A stretch of 24,340 bases of DNA, from contig CAYOEZ010000046.1 of NCBI GenBank assembly GCA_964402955.1, positions 1 through 24,340 of the forward strand, in the 5' to 3' direction. Of the stretch, positions 14,122-21,531 are shown in pieces. Every line of letters begins with the position of its first letter. Position 1 is the first letter of the stretch. The notes beneath the pieces are model-generated. The model saw only the letters and a program-made list of their open reading frames with translations, made no database searches and was not told the origin of the DNA. This stretch comes from CAYOEZ01 sp964402955 (lineage in GTDB: Bacteria > Chloroflexota > DTOL01 > DAOUCN01). The position numbers and the translations under genes are program-made.

Positions 14122-14549
14122 CGCGCAAAGGGTTGATGTTCGCCCCTGACAGTGGTGGCAAGCGTATACCGGAGGCAGTCCAGCGCCGCACAGAAGAGCG
14201 CATCCGGCGCCACGCAGAAGCCCATTTCTCTGGTCACTATACGCGGCTGGAGATTCGTTTTCGCGGGCAGTTCTGTTACATCGATGCATACACAGAGCCT
14301 GCGCCTCTGAGCGCGGGTTGGCCGCCAGCCGATTGGCCAGAGAGTCGCGAGGCGTATTTGGAGCGACTGCGCAATACGCCAACTCACTTGTGCCGGTTGC
14401 GCTACTTCGGCGATGAAAACAAGTGGGGTTTTGCATTCTACACCTACAGCAATGAGCGGTACGAGTTGTCGATGCTTCCCAACGGAGAGTTTCTAGGAAC
14501 AGCAGAGGATGCGTTTGCGGTCTCCGCCGGGGCATATCTCATGGAGTAG
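14118..14549 (+). CDS. Conserved hypothetical protein
   Basis: Product of 143 residues with no name I can give, although it reads like a conserved family. Features: a basic N-terminal helix (EAVQRRTEERIRRHAEAHF), a beta-rich middle with RLEIRFRGQFCYIDAYTEP, a proline-tryptophan segment GWPPADWPESREAYLERLRN, and TPTHLCRLRYFGDENKWGFA with FYTYSNERYE. No signal peptide or membrane helix, so cytoplasmic. ATG at 14118 has AAGGAGG about 8 bases upstream and overlaps the stop of the remnant before it as ATGA. The single strongly conserved-looking core (LRNTPTHLCRLRYFG) suggests a small domain that binds something, but no catalytic residues can be assigned. Confidence 0.8.
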   Translation: MTRKGLMFAPDSGGKRIPEAVQRRTEERIRRHAEAHFSGHYTRLEIRFRGQFCYIDAYTEPAPLSAGWPPADWPESREAYLERLRNTPTHLCRLRYFGDENKWGFAFYTYSNERYELSMLPNGEFLGTAEDAFAVSAGAYLME

Positions 14550-14588
14550 CGTATGAGATCGAGAGCGTCAGCAACAGGGGGTGAAGCG

Positions 14589-14639
14589 ATGTCCATTCTG
14601 GAGCAGATGACCCGGTTTGCTGGACGATTCGGAAGTTAG
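14589..14639 (+). pseudogene. Start remnant resembling the beginning of the SGNH gene
   Basis: MSILEQMTRFAGRFGS and a TAG. The bases 14573-14645 align with 15366-15440, the ribosome site and first codons of the SGNH lipoprotein gene (MTVLEQMTDSAGQFGK). Only the initiation region was copied or retained. The 312 bases without an intact gene at 14550-14861 hold this remnant, palindromic repeat B and the leader of the DUF3592 gene. Confidence 0.65.
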
Positions 14640-14682
14640 CTGTTTTGCGTTCATGCGGAACGGGCGCGCTTGTTCCGGTGAG

Positions 14683-14768
14683 GCCGTCCACGAATGGGCA
14701 CGAATGCACGAATTTCCCCACGCGCGTCACGATATTCGTGCATTTGTGATCCCTTATTCGTGGACGGC
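14683..14768. repeat. Palindromic dispersed repeat, copy B
   Basis: Perfect 13-base outer arms gccgtccacgaat (14683-14695) and attcgtggacggc (14756-14768), with inner arms AATGCACGAAT (14703-14713) and ATTCGTGCATT (14734-14744). The core shares cacgaat, cccacgcgcg and gatattcgtg with copy A (13831-13910). It is 86 bases long. No transposase is nearby and no target-site duplication is evident. Confidence 0.85.
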
Positions 14769-14861
14769 AAACCATCCCACCGTGATTGCCACACGCATTC
14801 TCCTCTCAATCCCAAAAAGAGAGGTCGAACGTACACAACGATGTGGAAGCAATGAGAGATC

Positions 14862-15329
14862 ATGAACAAGAACTATAAGGTCGACTGGAAGAACGGCGGG
14901 CTCACCTCAATCGTTGCCATTTTCCTTGCCATCGCGCTGCTGATGCTCGGCATCGCTACGGCCTCAGCGGTTGGTACAGCGCGCTCCCTGTCCCGGGAGC
15001 AGAGCGCTGCTGGGCAGGTGGTCGACATCGTCGCACGCACGGACAGCACCGGCCAGGTGTTCTACTATCCGGTCGTCGAATTCTACTTGCCGGACGAAAC
15101 GCTCCAAACGGTCCAACTGGCAGGAGTGAGTTCGGCGCCAGCCTACGTCACAGGTCAGCAGGTCACCGTCCTGTACGATCCCGAGCGCCCACTCTCCGCC
15201 CGCATCGATTCCGCGGGAGGCGCGCTACTAATGTGGATCGTGCCGATCATTACCGGCGTCATCGGGCTGGCGTTTCTGGCCGCCACAGTTTTCGCGCGTT
15301 GGGCGCTCAGGTCAGAGTTGACAGGGTAG
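14862..15329 (+). CDS. DUF3592 membrane protein
   Basis: Membrane protein of 155 residues. One hydrophobic helix near residues 16-38 (SIVAIFLAIALLMLGIATAS), a soluble beta domain of about 75 residues with the DUF3592 pattern A.G.VVDIV...(D)..G..FYYPVVEF and VTVLYDPERPLSARID, and a second helix near 122-146. The soluble part is expected outside the cytoplasm. The function of the family is unknown. ATG at 14862 is preceded by a modest GAGAG. It lies 56 bases before the SGNH gene, likely in one transcript. Confidence 0.88.
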   Translation: MNKNYKVDWKNGGLTSIVAIFLAIALLMLGIATASAVGTARSLSREQSAAGQVVDIVARTDSTGQVFYYPVVEFYLPDETLQTVQLAGVSSAPAYVTGQQVTVLYDPERPLSARIDSAGGALLMWIVPIITGVIGLAFLAATVFARWALRSELTG

Positions 15330-15385
15330 ATGCCGTAGCAGACGTGGCCCGAATGATGGCGCGGTTGCTGACCGGAGGTGATGCG

Positions 15386-16261
15386 ATGACAGTTCTGGAA
15401 CAGATGACCGATTCTGCCGGCCAATTCGGCAAGACAGCTGTCGTCAACGGCGTAACCTTGAGCAATTGCCGCCTTGTGCCGCTTGTGCTTGCCATCTCGT
15501 GGCTTGTGGCCGGCTGTGCGCTGCTATTTGCCTCGCCGCCGCCGGCTGACCTACCCGGGCAGCCGCAAGATACCTGGCGACTGGTTGTGATCGGTGATTC
15601 TAGCCTGTGGGGGCTGGGTGTGGCCTATGCAGCACAGATCGAGAAAGATGTCGGGGTGAAGGTCACACTTTACGACATTACCCCCGGTGGCCTGAGCGCC
15701 GGGGAAGTTCTGCAGGCCTTGCAGACCGGAAAGTCGCCCAACCTCCGTTTGGAGAGATTGCCCCAGGCGCTGCGCGAGGCCGATGTCGTTGTCATGTTTG
15801 TCAACCCGGAAGACTCCATTGACCCAGCCAAACCGCTGGATCTCGACGGGTGCCTTCAATTTGAGGCGCCCAAAGCTTGTGGCCCTGAGTCCTTTGAGCG
15901 ATACACGGCCGACGTGAAGGCCATCTGGGCGAAAACCATCGCCTTGCGCGGTGGCCGACCTGTCATCCTGCGCGCCACGGATATCTACAACCCTCTTGTC
16001 CGTCGTTGGCAAGAGCAGAACGTGTTCAATGCCTGTACGGTATGTTGGGAGAACATGTCGAACGCGGCGCATCTGGCCGCCGACGCACACGGCATCCCGT
16101 TTCTCAGCCTCTATGATGCCTTCAACGGCCCACAGCATGACGAAGACCCCGTACAGAAGGGATACATCGCCGATGACGGCGAGCACCCCTCCGCTCTGGC
16201 CAGTCAGCATAGTGCTGAACTGCTCGCCAGGATGGGGTATGCCCCGGTTTCTGCGCCATAG
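15386..16261 (+). CDS. SGNH/GDSL-family hydrolase, probable lipoprotein
   Basis: Secreted or membrane-anchored esterase-like protein of 291 residues. Block I is VVIGDSSLWGLG with Ser72; block V is DGEHPS with Asp264 and His267; the usual block III asparagine (GxND) is not obvious at VVMFVNPED (N may serve). The hydrophobic segment LVPLVLAISWLVAGC ends in a lipobox with Cys44, so it may be lipid-anchored, but 29 residues precede the segment, unusually many. ATG at 15386 is fixed by GGAGGTG at the right distance. The ribosome site and first codons are similar to a remnant at 14573-14645, which hints that the N-terminal extension was acquired from a copied gene start. Substrate unknown. Confidence 0.82.
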   Translation: MTVLEQMTDSAGQFGKTAVVNGVTLSNCRLVPLVLAISWLVAGCALLFASPPPADLPGQPQDTWRLVVIGDSSLWGLGVAYAAQIEKDVGVKVTLYDITPGGLSAGEVLQALQTGKSPNLRLERLPQALREADVVVMFVNPEDSIDPAKPLDLDGCLQFEAPKACGPESFERYTADVKAIWAKTIALRGGRPVILRATDIYNPLVRRWQEQNVFNACTVCWENMSNAAHLAADAHGIPFLSLYDAFNGPQHDEDPVQKGYIADDGEHPSALASQHSAELLARMGYAPVSAP

Positions 16262-16334
16262 GCGAATTAGTGATGCGCTTCACTCAGTCCACCAACGAGG
16301 ACTGCAAAGTGACCAACGACATCAAAACACGATC

Positions 16335-16730
16335 ATGCAGCACAGACGTTTGCGCGCCGATGACGAAGAAGTCCACGAGGGGCGCTACAACTCACCGCTG
16401 ACCGAGACGGTGCAAGCCAAGGCGCTGGCCCGCGCCTGGCAGTCGCAGGCAGATCGCGTGCAGTTCGACTGCATCATCGCCAGCACCATGCAGCGGGCAC
16501 GGACAACGGCAGAGATTGTCGGCCCAGTTCTCGGCGCGCTAGTTGAGAGCGACGCCGGCTGGACGGAACGGGACAACGGGCCGCTGGCGGAGGGCCACTC
16601 GCGCGACGAAGCGCGCCGCCTGATCGCCTATGTCGTTTCCTGTGAGATCCTCGACGTGCTCGAGTTCCACCGTCCCTTCGACGAGGCACGCTTTTTCGCA
16701 GCTTCGCAGCGCTTGTCGGAGATAGATTGA
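16335..16730 (+). pseudogene. Degenerate histidine phosphatase (phosphoglycerate mutase-like) remnant
   Basis: The frame reads MQHRRLRADDEEVHEGRYNS then PLTETVQAKALARAW, FDCIIASTMQRARTTAEIVG and WTERDNGPLAEG, clearly a histidine phosphatase. The catalytic RHG is read as QHR, so the phosphate-binding arginine and glycine are gone, and after DNGPLAEG the sequence diverges and stops at about 132 codons where about 200 are normal, losing the second catalytic histidine. No ribosome site precedes the ATG. It is best read as a decaying gene; the changes in the motif fit G-to-A and C-to-T transitions, as inferred from family consensus. Confidence 0.75.
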
Positions 16731-16757
16731 CGCGTACTGCGCCGCGCTCTATGCCTA

Positions 16758-16786
16758 TTGACCTCTATGGCCTTGTTCTGTATACT
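16758..16786 (+). promoter_or_regulatory. Promoter of the DUF454 gene, leaderless type
   Basis: TTGACC (16758-16763), 17-base spacer, TATACT (16781-16786), then only six bases before the ATG at 16793. With the usual distance of about seven bases from the -10 box, transcription starts on the A of the start codon. No ribosome site precedes this ATG, which agrees. Confidence 0.7.
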
Positions 16787-16792
16787 ACCCTT

Positions 16793-17224
16793 ATGACTAA
16801 TCCACGACGAATGCTGCTAATTGCTTTCGGTACACTGTCTGTCATTCTCGGCGTCGTTGGCATCTTTGTGCCCATTCTGCCGACCACGCCGTTTCTGCTT
16901 CTGGCAGCGTTCTTCTATGCCCGCAGCTCGCCGCGCTTTCTGCACGTGTTGCTCAGCAATCGCTGGCTGGGCGCGTACATCAGAAACTATCGCGACGGGC
17001 GCGGCATTCCCCTACGCATGAAAGCGATCACTATGGTGGGACTGTGGGCGACCATCGGACTGACGATCATTATGGTGGTCAACTCGCCGTGGGGGCGGCT
17101 CGCGCTGGCGGCGATCGCTGTGGCGGTGACGATTCATCTGCTCAGGATCAAGACGCTGCGGGTGATCGATGGCGGAGTGGAAGCAACCCCTGTCGCTGAG
17201 GTGGTGGAGACCGAGGATAGCTAG
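16793..17224 (+). CDS. DUF454 (YbaN-like) inner membrane protein
   Basis: Membrane protein of 143 residues of the YbaN/DUF454 family, function unknown. The signature is complete: VVGIFVPILPTTPFLLLAAF (residues 19-38) followed by YARSSPRFLHVLL, RWLGAYIRNYRDGRGIPL and a second hydrophobic pair (MVGLWATIGLTIIMVV, ALAAIAVAVTIHLL). Three to four helices are expected. ATG at 16793 is used since upstream in-frame starts add a non-family leader and a strong promoter ends six bases before this ATG. The C-terminus ends in an acidic tail. Transcription starts anew here, apart from the genes before it. Confidence 0.9.
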   Translation: MTNPRRMLLIAFGTLSVILGVVGIFVPILPTTPFLLLAAFFYARSSPRFLHVLLSNRWLGAYIRNYRDGRGIPLRMKAITMVGLWATIGLTIIMVVNSPWGRLALAAIAVAVTIHLLRIKTLRVIDGGVEATPVAEVVETEDS

Positions 17225-17304
17225 CGATCGAATCTGCTAAACGAAGATAGGGTGGGTGAAAACTTTGCTTCAACGACAATCAATCACTATTTAAGGAGGT
17301 TTCT

Positions 17305-17784
17305 ATGAGCCCAACGAAGGACACGCAAAAGTCCGCCGAGAGCGCCACCGCGGTTAACAAGAAGTCCGAGGGATTCTCGGACGAGGAACGAGCCGCGATG
17401 AAAGAGCGCGCCCAAGAACTGAAGGCGGCCGCGCGCGCGGACAAAGACAAGGCGGAAGGGGAAAGCGCCGTGCTCGCGAATATCGCCGAGATGCCGGAAC
17501 CGGATCGCGCCATAGGCGAGCGGCTCCATGCCATCATCAAAGCCAGTGCGCCAGTCCTCTCGCCGAAAACCTGGTACGGGATGCCCGCGTATGCCAAGGA
17601 CGGCAAGGTCGTCTGCTTCTTCCAAAGCGCGCAGAAGTTCAACACGAGGTACGCGACGTTCGGCTTCAGCGACACGGCGAACCTCGACGAAGGCGCCCTG
17701 TGGCCGGTCGCCTTCGCGCTGAAGGAGTTGACTGCCACCGAAGAGGCAAGGATCAGCGCGCTCGTGAAGAAAGCGATGAGCTGA
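17305..17784 (+). CDS. DUF1801/YdhG-like protein
   Basis: Cytoplasmic protein of 159 residues. After a lysine- and alanine-rich, probably helical N-terminus (residues 1-50), the DUF1801 fold follows: ANIAEMPEPDRAIGERLHAI, then APVLSPKTWYGMPAYAKDGK and VVCFFQSAQKFNTRYATFGF, ending AFALKELTATEEARISALVK. Family members have been linked to iron chaperoning in some bacteria, but the biochemical role is unclear. ATG at 17305 has a perfect TAAGGAGG ribosome site 7 bases upstream. It stands alone, between an unlinked membrane protein gene and a 378-base gap. Confidence 0.9.
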   Translation: MSPTKDTQKSAESATAVNKKSEGFSDEERAAMKERAQELKAAARADKDKAEGESAVLANIAEMPEPDRAIGERLHAIIKASAPVLSPKTWYGMPAYAKDGKVVCFFQSAQKFNTRYATFGFSDTANLDEGALWPVAFALKELTATEEARISALVKKAMS

Positions 17785-18162
17785 GGACTGATCGCAAGTG
17801 GAAGAGACCCCGACGGTAACATCATCGGGCTTCTTCAGTAATCCTAATTGCACCGCAACGCATCTATATATCGTCTGCCCGCAGGGTGCGTCTGGTAAGT
17901 AACCTGGCAGAATCATTCGCCCGCCCAACCCTGGCTTGCAGGCGACGGGGCTACCGCGTGCCCTCGAGAAGGTTATAGTGATTCCAGCGAGTCTTGCTCG
18001 CGAAGGAGACTTTTCCACCCGCCCCGCGCCTGAAGCCTACCGTTGAGATCAAATGTGCCTCAGCCAGGACGTGAGCCTATAACCGCTAGGTAGGGTGGAC
18101 CCCTTCGTCAAGACAGTTTCTGGGGCAAGTGGGAGGCCCAACGATCTTCCGTGGACGCGTCT
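17785..18162. other. Intergenic gap between convergent genes
   Basis: No gene is seen. A weak inverted repeat (CCCGA...TCGGG, 11-base loop) followed by cttctt soon after the DUF1801 stop might end its transcript. Around 18092-18125 the sequence ggtggaccccttcgtcaag and what follows resemble insertion-sequence ends as I remember them, but no transposase or matching second end is present. Confidence 0.5.
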
Positions 18163-19746
18163 TCATCCCACCCCCATCTCCTTCCCCATCTGCGCGTACC
18201 GTATCTCAATCCCCGTCCCCTTCAACTGCTCCTCCCACCACGTTGGTTGCTCGGTGTGGATCGGGATCAGCGTGCGCGGGCGCACCGTGCGCACAAACTC
18301 GGCCAGCTCGGGGCCAGAGGCGTGGCCGGAGGCGTGCAGCACAACAGGGTTCACATCCTCCGGGTCGCCGTGCAGCGTCAGGTGCATGTGCCCCACCCAG
18401 TTGCGCAGGCGTTCCAGATCGGCCTTCTGCTCGTCGTCATAGGCTTTGCTGTTCGAGTAGATGTAAACCCCTGCAGCCACCCCCTCCAGGTCGAGCAAAT
18501 CGTTAAGGTCCCACAGGCTCCAGGCCAGGATGTAGTTGCCCGCATGTGCCGACACCTGCGCCGGCGTGACAGTGCGCGCCGCCCATGCCTGGCGCAGTTC
18601 GCGCTCCCATGGTCTGGGCGCTGCTTTCGGGTCGGCATAGAGCCCCAGACCTGGCAGAGAAGCCGGGTCGGGAAAGATGGCGGGATCGGCCAGCGACATG
18701 AGCTGCAGCAGATAAACATCCTTGGGCTGCACCAGCAGCGTGCGCTCGGTCATCGCCGCCAACTCGAGGAACGAGAAGAGCCGGTCGATGTTGCGCGGGC
18801 CGAAGTCGGCGATGGCCAGCGTCCCGGCGGCGGCGCGCAGCAGGGGCAGCGCATTGTCCATGACGGCAGCTTCGGTGAACGGCGCATGCGTGCCGGTGTG
18901 TGTGCCCTCGCAGAGCAGGGCCGCCGGCCTGAGCTCGGCCAACTCGGCAGCAAAACGGCGGGTCAGGTCGCCGCGCTTGCCGTGGAAGCGGATATCGCCG
19001 GTATAGGCGACCCAGCCCGCTGACGTCTCAATGGCAAAGCCACAGGCGCCGGGGATGGAGTGATCGACCGGCCACCAGCGGTAGCGCATCCCGTTCACCT
19101 GGCCGCTGGACGCTGCGGTGGGCGCGGCGTCCAGCCCCTTGCGCCCGCCGGGCGATTGCGTCCAGACGGCGTTGGCTGCATCCGACAGCGCTCCGTCGAG
19201 GAAGACGTGCGGGCGGGCGATGTAGGCCGCTTTGGGGTCCGACTTCAGGTCGCCGCTCGTCTCGTCGAGGCTGCGCGGGTTGGCGATGATCATCTCACGC
19301 TCGAAGGTCTGCATGCCGGTGGTTTGCATGGCGCGGGCGATGAAGGCGCTGACGCGCGTGCTGTGGACGGGGATGGATAGATCAAGGTACGAGAGATCGC
19401 CGTTGTGGTCGAGGTGGGCGTGCGAGAGAAAAACGGCGTCGACCGCGGCGCGGCCATCGCCGCGGCGCAGGTCGCGATACAACGGCTCGCTCTGCATGCG
19501 CTGCCACAGGCGCGGCGGCGTCAGGTCGGCGCGGTAGAGGCCTTCCAGCGGCGGAATCAGCCCCAGCGCCAGGGGATCGAGCAGACCGCGCGCCGTGCGT
19601 GGGCGCAGCAGCTCATTGAAGAAGGCCTGCTGCCGGCCAAAGGCGATGCCGAAATCGAGCATCAGGCGGCAGTCGCCGTCCTCGAGCAGAATCTTGTTGC
19701 CGCCGATCTCGTTCACGCTACCGTAGAGGGTGAGGGTTGGGGGCAT
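18163..19746 (-). CDS. Metallo-beta-lactamase-fold nuclease (RNase J/CPSF-like)
   Basis: MBL-fold protein of 527 residues. The zinc motif SHAHLDHNGDLSYL has H109, H111, D113 and H114; further motifs are GWVAYTGDIRFHGKRG and, near the C-terminus, HASGHASGPELAEFVRTVRP followed by LIPIHTE, which is the beta-CASP-type closing motif seen in RNase J and CPSF-73 relatives. It is likely an RNA or DNA nuclease in the cytoplasm, but a long insertion (about 45-100 and 150-220) sets it apart from standard RNase J. ATG at 19746 has AAGGA 9 bases upstream. A 20-base hairpin (19760-19804) lies in its leader. It follows DUF1848 and HepT-MntA on the same strand. Confidence 0.88.
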   Translation of the reverse strand: MPPTLTLYGSVNEIGGNKILLEDGDCRLMLDFGIAFGRQQAFFNELLRPRTARGLLDPLALGLIPPLEGLYRADLTPPRLWQRMQSEPLYRDLRRGDGRAAVDAVFLSHAHLDHNGDLSYLDLSIPVHSTRVSAFIARAMQTTGMQTFEREMIIANPRSLDETSGDLKSDPKAAYIARPHVFLDGALSDAANAVWTQSPGGRKGLDAAPTAASSGQVNGMRYRWWPVDHSIPGACGFAIETSAGWVAYTGDIRFHGKRGDLTRRFAAELAELRPAALLCEGTHTGTHAPFTEAAVMDNALPLLRAAAGTLAIADFGPRNIDRLFSFLELAAMTERTLLVQPKDVYLLQLMSLADPAIFPDPASLPGLGLYADPKAAPRPWERELRQAWAARTVTPAQVSAHAGNYILAWSLWDLNDLLDLEGVAAGVYIYSNSKAYDDEQKADLERLRNWVGHMHLTLHGDPEDVNPVVLHASGHASGPELAEFVRTVRPRTLIPIHTEQPTWWEEQLKGTGIEIRYAQMGKEMGVG

Positions 19747-19759
19747 GGGTGTTATCCTT

Positions 19760-19804
19760 CGTTCAGAGTTCCGATCTCTCCAAAAGAGATCGGAACTCTG
19801 AACG
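19760..19804. repeat. Perfect 20-base inverted repeat in leader of the MBL nuclease
   Basis: Arms 19760-19779 and 19785-19804 are exactly complementary (cgttcagagttccgatctct against its reverse complement) with a 5-base loop ccaaa. It fills the 60-base gap between the DUF1848 stop and the nuclease start, ending 14 bases before the ATG. No T-run follows on either strand, so it is not a standard terminator. Confidence 0.9.
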
Positions 19805-19806
19805 CA

Positions 19807-20742
19807 TCAGTGGCTTCTCTGCATTTCTTTCGTGCTCAGTTCTACCCCGCGCAGGCTCTCCGGCCGCCACAGCAGGCTGTCGTCCGGGTCGTGCTGGCGC
19901 AAGCGCGGCAGGGCGGCGGCGCGGCTGTTGGTGGCGTAGCAGTAGGCGCAGCCGAAAATGCAAGTATCGTAGGCGCCGATGTCGGTGGCAGCGACGCAGC
20001 CGCAGTCCTGGCGCGAGGGCGCGGCCTTCAACTTGAGCACCTGCTCGCCGCGCACGCGCCGCACCATGTCAAGGTCGATGCAGTGCGCCCGCTGCACGCC
20101 GTCGCCCACCAGATCCTTCTCGCAGCACGAGTAGAGCGTGATGCCGCGCTGCTCAGCGATCTGCCGCAACTGCTGCACAAGGTTGCGTTGCTCGTGGGGG
20201 AGCGGATGCTGGAAGGAGAAGCCCGAAGCCTGCGCGATCTGCTTCAGGTTGCGCTCGGTCTTGCCGTAGAAATCGACAAACGAGAAGTAGCAGCGCGTCG
20301 TGTAGCCCTGCAGTTGGCGGCTGAGCGTGTTGAACTGTGCGATGTGGTACTCCGGCGGCGTCTTGTCGCTGAGCACAATTGGGTCGTAGCGCCACAGCGC
20401 CAGATCGGGCGAGATGTCGTCCGACAGGCGTTGGAAGGCGTCGATGGCCGTTGCCAGCGGCGGGCTGTGCGTCTCGATCGGCGCGTCGTAGCCGTTGACC
20501 GTGACGTGGAAGTAGAAGCGGTAGCCGGCCTCGTGCAGCGCGGGCAAATGGGGCAGCAGGGGTTTGGGGTTGCGTGTCCAGAACACGATGGCCAGGCAGT
20601 CTTCCGGGCGCAGCGACACACGATAAACGGTTCCGCCAAAGGGGTTGATCCAGTGGCAGAATCCGGCGTGCAGGCGATTGAGCAGCCATGTGCTATAGAA
20701 CGCCGGGATGTCGGTGCGGCGGCTGGCGCTGATGATTCTCAT
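19807..20742 (-). CDS. DUF1848 protein with iron-sulfur-type cysteines
   Basis: Protein of 311 residues of the DUF1848 family. The N-terminus IISASRRTDIPAFYSTWLLN is the hallmark; the barrel-like middle has FWTRNPKPLLPHL and YFHVTVNGY; the C-terminus has CGCVAATDIGAYDTCIFGCA followed by YCYA, a cysteine cluster like the one in radical SAM-related proteins and likely to bind a 4Fe-4S cluster. The reaction is unknown. ATG at 20742 overlaps the HepT stop as ATGA, so it is translationally coupled to the toxin-antitoxin pair. No membrane segment. Confidence 0.92.
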   Translation of the reverse strand: MRIISASRRTDIPAFYSTWLLNRLHAGFCHWINPFGGTVYRVSLRPEDCLAIVFWTRNPKPLLPHLPALHEAGYRFYFHVTVNGYDAPIETHSPPLATAIDAFQRLSDDISPDLALWRYDPIVLSDKTPPEYHIAQFNTLSRQLQGYTTRCYFSFVDFYGKTERNLKQIAQASGFSFQHPLPHEQRNLVQQLRQIAEQRGITLYSCCEKDLVGDGVQRAHCIDLDMVRRVRGEQVLKLKAAPSRQDCGCVAATDIGAYDTCIFGCAYCYATNSRAAALPRLRQHDPDDSLLWRPESLRGVELSTKEMQRSH

Positions 20743-21080
20743 GCGTTCAGGTCAGCCAAAATCACTGCTACCTTCTGTTTCAGGTCAGGCAGGTCGTGCT
20801 CGACAATATCCCATATCTGTTCATGGTCAATGCCGAGGTAGTCGTGTACAACGACGTTACGGAATGCAGCAATTAAACGCCAATCGACCTCCGGGCGCTG
20901 GCCTTTCAATGTATCAGACAGACGTTGCGTCGATTCGGACAGGACGTGAAGATTGCGCAAAACAGCGTCCTGCCTCATTGTGTCGTGGAGAAAGACGTCT
21001 TGGCCGCCTGTTGTGTATTGCTCGATGCGCGCGATACATTCATTGATGAGGACAAGATACAGCCGATCATCCTTGTTCAC
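20739..21080 (-). CDS. hepT: HepT-type ribonuclease toxin
   Basis: HEPN-fold toxin of 113 residues with the active-site motif R74-NVVV-H79-D-Y81 (Rx4HxY). HepT proteins are RNases; partner MntA inactivates them by adding AMP to the motif tyrosine, which is kept here. GTG at 21080 is the start: it overlaps the MntA stop as GTGA, and AGGAGG lies 10 bases upstream. An in-frame ATG upstream at 21122 is inside MntA and would add a non-family leader. The stop overlaps DUF1848 as ATGA. Confidence 0.92.
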   Translation of the reverse strand: MNKDDRLYLVLINECIARIEQYTTGGQDVFLHDTMRQDAVLRNLHVLSESTQRLSDTLKGQRPEVDWRLIAAFRNVVVHDYLGIDHEQIWDIVEHDLPDLKQKVAVILADLNA

Positions 21081-21373
21081 AGAGGCATCGCCTCCTTCAT
21101 CACCTGGTCGCGAATATACCAATGAAGAGCGTTTTCTGTTAGTACATCGACATCGCTTCCCAACAACTGCTCCAGGTCAACAACCAGGCCTGCGGGAAAC
21201 CACGCAGAATGAACCGGCTTTACGTCTACCAAAAAGTCGATGTCGCTTGTACCTCCTGCGTCTCCTCGGGCAACTGATCCGAAAACTCGGACGTTATAAG
21301 CCCCATGCTGTTCAGCGATACGCAGAATTGCCGACCGTTGGCGTTTCAGGACCTTCATCCTGTCCACTGACAT
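21077..21373 (-). CDS. mntA: MntA-type minimal nucleotidyltransferase antitoxin
   Basis: Nucleotidyltransferase of 98 residues. The catalytic signature VFGSVARGDAGGTSDIDFLV gives G32-S33 and D44/D46, and a third acid lies in GSDVDVLTENAL. The family adds AMP to the HepT toxin and thereby acts as antitoxin. ATG at 21373 is chosen with GGAGAG about 6 bases upstream. Position before HepT with a 4-base overlap is standard. A TTGACA (plus-strand 21412-21417) upstream might be part of its promoter, but no good -10 box is seen. Confidence 0.93.
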   Translation of the reverse strand: MSVDRMKVLKRQRSAILRIAEQHGAYNVRVFGSVARGDAGGTSDIDFLVDVKPVHSAWFPAGLVVDLEQLLGSDVDVLTENALHWYIRDQVMKEAMPL

Positions 21374-21531
21374 GGTAATCTCTCCTGCCACGCTATGGAA
21401 AGGCGTCCGGCTGTCAAAGCGTCAGGGATCAAAAATGCGCCAGCCGGAAGTCTGAGATGCAACCCTACTGACCATGCCGTCGCGGCCGCTGCGCAAGCAC
21501 CTGGTACGCATCAGCCAGCAGGTTGCTAGAC

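Noticed and set aside
17265..17293. TTGCTT-17-TATTTA as promoter of the DUF1801 gene.
   Set aside because: Transcription would start after the strong ribosome site TAAGGAGG, which would then be useless; poor box match.
18090..18130. Sequence ggtggaccccttcgtcaag as a possible insertion-sequence end.
   Set aside because: Only a memory of similar ends supports it; no transposase, no second end and no target duplication are seen.
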